NCBI RefSeq assembly: GCF_009829075.1
Contig: NZ_WUQZ01000025.1
Span: 1 to 47,005 of the forward strand
Direction of reading: 5' to 3'
Length of the DNA stretch: 47,005 nucleotides
From: Sphingobacterium composti
GTDB taxonomy: Bacteria; Bacteroidota; Bacteroidia; Sphingobacteriales; Sphingobacteriaceae
The first letter of the stretch is position 1; each line of letters starts with the position of its first letter. This document shows positions 42,987-47,005 of the stretch, piece by piece. Position numbers and translations under genes: made by a program. The notes beneath the pieces are model-generated. The model was not told where the DNA came from. It saw only the letters and a list, made by a program, of their open reading frames with translations, and made no database searches.

Positions 42987-43847
42987 ATGAAAAAGCTTAA
43001 ATTACTTCTATTCATTCCAATATTTACTAGCCTCCTGATAAGTTGTGGAAAAGATGATAATGAAATAATACATCCTACAAATGAAGACGTGGTTCTAGAA
43101 GATGTATCTTACGGTCCGCATGAAAGAAATAAAATGGATGTACTATTACCTGCTGGAAGAAGTGCTTCTAAAACTAAAATACTCGTTTTGATCCACGGCG
43201 GAGGCTGGATTGGAGGTGATAAATCAGATTTTGATATATTGTTAAATAAAGATAATATAGAGAATCTAAGAAAGGAATTTCCGGACTTAGCAGTATTTTC
43301 AATTAATTATCGACTAGCGACCGCAGGGCAAAATCAATATCCTGTAGCAGAGCAAGATGTAAAAGCTGCAATGGATTACATATTTAGAAATTCTAATAGC
43401 TATCAAGTTAACCGCAATAAAACTTATATTTTAGGGGCTAGTGCTGGAGCACATTTAGCAGCGCTTTATACCGTCAAAAATCCTTCTCCAAGTATTAAAG
43501 GTACAATTGGCATCTCCGGAGCATACGAACTCAAATCACTTTATGCTGATGGCAATACAGAAGCAAAACAAGTATTGGAAGTCTTCTTAGGTGGGGCACC
43601 TCAAATTAAAGAACAAAACTATTTCGATGCTTCACCCTATAATTTTATCAATAATGCAACAACTAAATATTTGTTGCTGCATGATCAAGATGATAGACTG
43701 GTTCCGATTTCACAAGCACAAAAGTTTGAAGCAGCCTTGAAGAGCAAGAATATTGATATACAAAAGTTTTATTATTCAGGTGGTCACGGTATACCTCCAG
43801 AACATGTTATAAAAGGTTTGGAAACTATACGTGATTTCGTGAAGTAA
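42987..43847 (+). CDS. Alpha/beta-hydrolase lipoprotein (carboxylesterase-like)
   Basis: The 286-residue protein has a lipoprotein signal (residues 1-20, LLISC lipobox). The oxyanion motif HGGGW is at 70-74 and the nucleophile Ser152 is in GASAGAH; the acid (in LLLHDQDDRLVP) and the base (GGHGIP) complete the triad. The family is the BD-FAE/esterase group used on carbohydrate esters and other acyl esters. It should sit on the outer or cytoplasmic membrane facing the periplasm. The substrate is unknown. It converges on the methyltransferase gene with an 11-base gap and no visible terminator. Confidence 0.9.
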   Translation: MKKLKLLLFIPIFTSLLISCGKDDNEIIHPTNEDVVLEDVSYGPHERNKMDVLLPAGRSASKTKILVLIHGGGWIGGDKSDFDILLNKDNIENLRKEFPDLAVFSINYRLATAGQNQYPVAEQDVKAAMDYIFRNSNSYQVNRNKTYILGASAGAHLAALYTVKNPSPSIKGTIGISGAYELKSLYADGNTEAKQVLEVFLGGAPQIKEQNYFDASPYNFINNATTKYLLLHDQDDRLVPISQAQKFEAALKSKNIDIQKFYYSGGHGIPPEHVIKGLETIRDFVK

Positions 43848-43858
43848 GAACATAAATT

Positions 43859-45040
43859 TTACAGACCACAAATCTTCTCTAAATAATGGTATTCAATGCC
43901 AAAAAAAGATTTAGTAGATTTTAATTTAGCTGAGATTTCAGCTTGCTTAACTTTATCTATATTTTTTTTAACTGCTAAAATCATTACATTCTTAGGTGTG
44001 TGTGCATCTGAAATGAACTGTATAACTTTAGTTTGGTAACCAAAATATTCTAATATCAACGAACGAATACTATCTGTCAACATTTCTGCATGTCTCTCTA
44101 AGAAAATACCGTGTTTTGTCATAAAAGATAAATCATTTTTAGCTTTTACCTGCTCGAGCTGACGTCGAACTTGCTTATGGCAACAAGGAGCTACTACGAT
44201 TAGATTCGCATTGTGTTGAATGCCTTTTAAAATGGCATCGTCAGTAGCGGTATCACAAGCGTGCAACGCAATTAGAATATCTAAATTATATTTCGGATTA
44301 TAATCCTCAATTGTACCTTGCACAAAATTCAGTTCATCAAAATGACTTTTTTGTGCAATGGTATTACACAAATCTACCAAATCTTTACGATATTCTACAC
44401 CTTCTACTTGAGCCTTACGCTTCAATTCATTATTAAGGTAATCGTACAAAGCAAATGTAAGATAACCTTTTCCAGCTCCCATATCCACAACACGCAACAA
44501 TTCTTTTGTAGGCAAAGCATCTAGCTCTGTACTTAGCAATTCAATGTAATGGTTGATTTGTTTCCACTTATCCTGAGCATTTTTATAGACTTTGCCCTGA
44601 TCATCCGTAAGACGTAATTCCTTCAAATAAGTTTTATTCGAATCTCCTACTTTACGTTCTTTCTGTTTGTCGTGAGACAAATTTGTAGGTTTTGCCGCGG
44701 TTGATTTTTCCGATTTCACAGTCCATACCTGTTTAGCATTCAATTCACAAACTCTGTTCTCTGTTGTGCTAAAAAGCGTACAAATACGAAAACCTTTATG
44801 ATCGAGTAACTGTTCTATCTCATCAAGGGCTGCATCTACCTCAAAATTCTTTGTGATATCACGTGTTTTATACCGGTAAGTGAATGAAAGTTTTAGCTCT
44901 CGCTTTATTAGTACAGCTTTAACGTAAATATTCTTTAACTGTTCGATATTGCCTTGGTAATTACCCAATGATAGTTTGATAAAGCTCTCATTAGCTATAC
45001 TTTCTTTAATGCAAGTCAAGAATGCGGTTAAAACGCTCAT
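43859..45040 (-). CDS. SAM-dependent methyltransferase, unknown substrate
   Basis: The 393-residue protein (ATG 45040, MSVLTAFLTC; an upstream start at 45082 is less likely because it overlaps the divergent gene's promoter) has a class I methyltransferase domain in its C-terminal half. The SAM motif VVDMGAGKGYLTFALYDYL is followed by VEGVEYR, an acidic IALHACDTATD segment and PCCHKQVR. This layout matches the Methyltransf_32 group, which includes RNA and protein methyltransferases. The N-terminal 150 residues form a separate basic domain of unknown role. Divergent from the HAD phosphatase. Confidence 0.85.
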   Translation of the reverse strand: MSVLTAFLTCIKESIANESFIKLSLGNYQGNIEQLKNIYVKAVLIKRELKLSFTYRYKTRDITKNFEVDAALDEIEQLLDHKGFRICTLFSTTENRVCELNAKQVWTVKSEKSTAAKPTNLSHDKQKERKVGDSNKTYLKELRLTDDQGKVYKNAQDKWKQINHYIELLSTELDALPTKELLRVVDMGAGKGYLTFALYDYLNNELKRKAQVEGVEYRKDLVDLCNTIAQKSHFDELNFVQGTIEDYNPKYNLDILIALHACDTATDDAILKGIQHNANLIVVAPCCHKQVRRQLEQVKAKNDLSFMTKHGIFLERHAEMLTDSIRSLILEYFGYQTKVIQFISDAHTPKNVMILAVKKNIDKVKQAEISAKLKSTKSFFGIEYHYLEKICGL

Positions 45041-45135
45041 GTTTCTCCAATTGATGAATCCCCAAAGATACGAAAAGCGCAATTGAGTTGAATATTGTAG
45101 AATATCTTTTTACTTTTGAGACTCAATACAATCAT

Positions 45136-45924
45136 ATGCAAAATCCAAATATTCAAGCCGTTTTTTTCGATATTGATGGTACATTACTGAGTTTCAAGAC
45201 CCACGAAGTAGCTGCTTCTACTGAAGAAGCGATCGAACAATTGCAAGCAAAAGGCATCAAAACCATTCTATCTACTGGTCGCTCTATCAATAGTATTGAT
45301 CACGTACGCTACCTAAATTTTGATGGTTTCATTACATTCAATGGAGGATATTGCGTGACCAAAGAAGGAGAAATTCTCTTTAAAAAAGCGATAGCCACTA
45401 GCGATATACAATCCATTTTGGACTATGCCAAAGAAAATCCATTGAGTTTTTCTTTTATGTCTGAAAAGGAAGTAACTATTCATGATGTGACACCCGAAAT
45501 TGCAGGCATGTATGCACACCTTAACCTTCCTGTACCACCATTAGTAGATATAGAAAAAGTAGATACCTCGTCTATACTGCAGACCAATATTTTTTTAGGT
45601 CCAGAAGAAGAGAAAGAATTTATGCAAAAGGTAATGCCCAATTCATTAGCCTCACGCTGGTCTCCCCTTTTTGCGGATGTAAATCCACTAGGACAAAGTA
45701 AACAGGTAGGTATTGATGTATTCTGCGAATATTTTGGAATTGACATAGCTCATACGATGGCATTTGGGGATGGAGGGAATGACATTACCATGATAAAGCA
45801 TGTAGGTATTGGTGTAGCTATGGGAAATGCAAATCCAGAAGTCAAAGAAATTGCAGACTATATAACCGATGATGTGGACTCCGACGGGATCTGGAATGCA
45901 CTTAAATATTTTGGTATTTTATAA
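45136..45924 (+). CDS. Cof-type HAD phosphatase
   Basis: The 262-residue protein (ATG 45136, MQNPNIQAVFF; an in-frame start at 45088 adds non-family residues) belongs to the Cof (IIB) subfamily of haloacid-dehalogenase phosphatases. The nucleophile Asp12 and acid/base Asp14 are in FFDIDGTLL, motif II in ILSTGRS, motif III Lys in SKQVGIDV and motif IV FGDGGNDITMI. Members dephosphorylate sugar phosphates, FMN or other small metabolites. The substrate cannot be told. It is divergent from the methyltransferase gene. Confidence 0.92.
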   Translation: MQNPNIQAVFFDIDGTLLSFKTHEVAASTEEAIEQLQAKGIKTILSTGRSINSIDHVRYLNFDGFITFNGGYCVTKEGEILFKKAIATSDIQSILDYAKENPLSFSFMSEKEVTIHDVTPEIAGMYAHLNLPVPPLVDIEKVDTSSILQTNIFLGPEEEKEFMQKVMPNSLASRWSPLFADVNPLGQSKQVGIDVFCEYFGIDIAHTMAFGDGGNDITMIKHVGIGVAMGNANPEVKEIADYITDDVDSDGIWNALKYFGIL

Positions 45925-46153
45925 TCACTAGATTATCTTTATCAAAAGCACATATGTTTTGAAGTATACGCAGAAACACTTTAAATGAATTGAAATAATA
46001 TTCCGTATTACAAGTATTAATTTTTTGAAAATTAAATTAAGGCGATTTAGAAAATTTCAGGTAAGCTATAGTATTTAATCGCTATTCACTAGAAAAATAA
46101 TCGCCACTTTTAGAGCGAATTACGAGTTTAATTTCATTTTAGAGAGCTAATAA
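45925..46153. other. Intergenic stretch before tRNA-Lys
   Basis: This AT-rich stretch has no supported reading frame. It contains an inverted pair GGCGATT (46041-46047) and AATCGCC (46099-46105) 51 bases apart, with a further AATCGC at about 46077-46082. It could form a long hairpin, but the stem is short and I assign no function. Confidence 0.3.
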
Positions 46154-46184
46154 TTTGCATTTACAACTAAAAAACCTACCTTTG
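46154..46184 (+). promoter_or_regulatory. Bacteroidota sigma promoter of tRNA-Lys
   Basis: TTTG (46154-46157), 19 bases, then TACCTTTG (46177-46184) perfectly fits the -33/-7 promoter of Bacteroidota. It ends 40 bases before the tRNA gene and has the same 19-base spacing as the tRNA-Ser promoter. Confidence 0.9.
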
Positions 46185-46224
46185 CATCACTTCAAACAAC
46201 GAAGGATATTTCATTAAGAAATAG

Positions 46225-46297
46225 GATTCCGTAGCTCAGCTGGTAGAGCAATACACTTTTAATGTATGGGTCCTGGGTTCGAATCCCAGCGGGATCA
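46225..46297 (+). tRNA. tRNA-Lys (UUU anticodon)
   Basis: The acceptor stem GATTCCG pairs with CGGGATC (one G-T pair), the D arm contains AGCTCAGCTGGTAGAGCA, the anticodon stem ATACA/TGTAT encloses CTTTTAA with anticodon TTT, and the T arm is CTGGGTTCGAATCCCAG. Discriminator base A at 46297. CCA is not encoded, unlike the tRNA-Ser gene in this window. A terminator follows. Confidence 0.97.
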
Positions 46298-46310
46298 CTA
46301 AACAGAAAAT

Positions 46311-46346
46311 AAAGCCTTGTAACTCAAATTGTTGCAAGGCTTTTTT
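46311..46346 (+). terminator. Terminator after tRNA-Lys
   Basis: The stem AAAGCCTTGTAAC / GTTGCAAGGCTTT with a seven-base loop is followed by TTTAATTTT. It lies 13 bases after tRNA-Lys. Mobile-element debris starts right after it. Confidence 0.88.
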
Positions 46347-46391
46347 AATTTTACTGTCAATTCTAAACTTAACGGATCAAGTAGAAACTTT

Positions 46392-46406
46392 CGGATCAAG
46401 CAAAAA
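46392..46406. repeat. 15-bp direct repeat, copy 1
   Basis: CGGATCAAGCAAAAA occurs here and again at 46559-46573, on either side of the first transposase fragment. A shorter copy, CGGATCAAG, is at 46373-46381. The second copy of the pair lies at the fragment's upstream junction. Confidence 0.85.
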
Positions 46407-46427
46407 AGTTGGGGGGATGTTTTATTT

Positions 46428-46547
46428 TCAAGCATAAATTTTCATCATTCTAAACATAAAGAATTCAACGTTTCTGACACCTCTGAATTGTGCTCTTAAG
46501 CTTTTTATCTTTGCATTGAAAGATTCTGCAGAAGCATTGGTATTCCT
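46428..46547 (-). pseudogene. ISAon1-type transposase, C-terminal fragment 1
   Basis: On the minus strand 39 codons plus TGA encode RNTNASAESFNAKIK, then AQFRGVRNVEFFMFR and MKIYA. This is the conserved C-terminal end of ISAon1/ISL3-type transposases. The frame cannot be followed upstream: a foreign junction containing CTTGATCC interrupts it. The fragment is dead. It is flanked by the 15-bp direct repeats at 46392 and 46559. Confidence 0.82.
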
Positions 46548-46558
46548 TTCAGTATGAT

Positions 46559-46573
46559 CGGATCAAGCAAAAA
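46559..46573. repeat. 15-bp direct repeat, copy 2
   Basis: Second copy of CGGATCAAGCAAAAA, 167 bases from the first. It directly borders the start of the next repeat unit (46575). Confidence 0.85.
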
Positions 46574-46574
46574 G

Positions 46575-46597
46575 GGATCATGTACAAAACCTGTGGA
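46575..46597. repeat. 23-bp direct repeat, copy 1
   Basis: A 23-base sequence starting GGATCATGTACAA and ending CCTGTGGA is repeated exactly at 46734-46756. This copy abuts the stop codon of transposase fragment 2 (46598-46600) with no gap. Confidence 0.9.
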
Positions 46598-46753
46598 CTA
46601 AGCAAATAACTTAGTCAATCTGAATAAGAAAAAATTGATATCACGAACCCCTCTAAACTGACTTCTGAATGCTTTTATTTTTGCATTAAAAGATTCTGCT
46701 GAAGCATTGGTACTTCTGTTATCAAAGTAGTTTGGATCATGTACAAAACCTGT
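46598..46753 (-). pseudogene. ISAon1-type transposase, C-terminal fragment 2
   Basis: On the minus strand 51 codons plus TAG end with NYFDNRSTNASAES, FNAKIKAFRSQFRG and FFLFRLTKLFA. This is the same transposase C-terminus as fragment 1, with about 70 percent similar residues, so it comes from a different copy. Its first seven codons (TGFVHDP) are encoded by the 23-bp direct repeat and are not expected of the transposase, so the junction is secondary. The fragment lies exactly between the two copies of that repeat. Confidence 0.82.
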
Positions 46754-46756
46754 GGA
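46734..46756. repeat. 23-bp direct repeat, copy 2
   Basis: Exact second copy of the 23-base repeat at 46575-46597, 159 bases apart. It borders the start of the next, oppositely oriented ISAon1-type element. Confidence 0.9.
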
Positions 46757-46800
46757 GTAGAAGAAAAATAATCGGATATTTGCATTATTATATTATTCAG

Positions 46801-47005
46801 ATGCACGATTCATTTAAAGCTTTAATGCCTCTGATTATTCCAGAAGGGGTTTCCGATTATTTTGAAATGACCCATTATTCAAAAGGCGAATGTCGCTTGG
46901 ATATATTTTTGGAGGAGATGAATGTTATTCCTGATGAATTCAAAACCAATAGCTTATTATCCAAAGGTTTTTTTGATCCCGTTACTTTACAAGATTTTCC
47001 TATTC
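46801..47005 (+). CDS. ISAon1-type transposase, N-terminal region (cut by window edge)
   Basis: ATG 46801 opens a frame of 68 codons that runs off the window. It reads MHDSFKALMPLIIPEGVSDYFE, then LDIFLEEMNVIP and SKGFFDPVTLQDFPI. The blocks LMPLIIPEG..DYFE and the final TLQDFPI are typical of the 'ISAon1 family transposase N-terminal region' proteins of Bacteroidota. The rest of the gene and the element's right end are outside the window. The element is in the opposite orientation to the two fragments on its left; its left terminus should be in 46757-46800. Confidence 0.8.
   Translation, partial: MHDSFKALMPLIIPEGVSDYFEMTHYSKGECRLDIFLEEMNVIPDEFKTNSLLSKGFFDPVTLQDFPI

Noticed and set aside
46041..46105. 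Structured RNA from GGCGATT/AATCGCC pairing
   Set aside because: Seven pairs across a 51-base loop in AT-rich DNA are within chance expectation; no promoter or terminator frames it.

Overview
This 47 kb window is chromosomal DNA from a member of the Bacteroidota, most likely the family Sphingobacteriaceae (Sphingobacterium- or Pedobacter-like). The evidence is the AT-rich composition, the -7/-33 promoters of the TTTG-N19-TAnnTTTG type before both tRNA genes, many lipoproteins with short lipoboxes, marker genes such as a DUF4290 protein next to murA, and ISAon1-type transposase pieces. I assigned the lineage by recognition, not by a database search.

Region by region: (1) Positions 1-2047 are mobile DNA. 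They hold the left end of an IS3-like element and a complete-looking class IIC group II intron, inserted directly behind the rho-independent terminator of a small Spy/CpxP-like gene. The intron reverse transcriptase carries two in-frame stops, one of them in place of the Tyr of the YADD catalytic motif. (2) Positions 2076-34138 are mostly housekeeping: two aconitases of different families (AcnA/mitochondrial type and AcnB), an SDR oxidoreductase with an HxlR regulator, a YceI lipoprotein, murA, a DUF4290 protein, a UvrD/PcrA helicase, three cell-wall peptidases (VanX-like, M14, S66), pyrC, rpe, a PgpH-type c-di-AMP phosphodiesterase, tRNA-Ser(GCU), a sugar-phosphate isomerase-like protein, the engB-ubiA-topA-hypothetical-cmk block, an ABC-2 exporter, nhaA and a DUF4397 lipoprotein. 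(3) Positions 34337-35249 are a thioredoxin-reductase-like gene broken by one extra base. (4) Positions 35520-42774 are a six-gene signalling operon: two hybrid histidine kinases, two single-domain receivers, a CheR methyltransferase and a receiver-less CheB methylesterase. No chemoreceptor, CheW, CheA or motility gene is present. (5) Positions 42987-45924 hold an esterase lipoprotein, a methyltransferase and a Cof-type phosphatase. (6) From 46225 on, tRNA-Lys(UUU) is followed by repeated fragments of ISAon1-type transposase 3' ends bounded by direct repeats, and the start of another ISAon1-type gene that runs off the window.

The most interesting system is the CheR/CheB/hybrid-kinase operon. 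It looks like a chemotaxis-style methylation circuit wired to a CHASE3-HAMP-GAF histidine kinase instead of a chemoreceptor. Smaller points of interest are the terminator-seated dead intron, a possible unannotated 41-residue gene with its own hairpin at 2778-2903, a MurA with Asp at the fosfomycin-target Cys position, a dihydroorotase with Gln in its HxH metal motif, and the nested transposase-end cassettes at the right edge.
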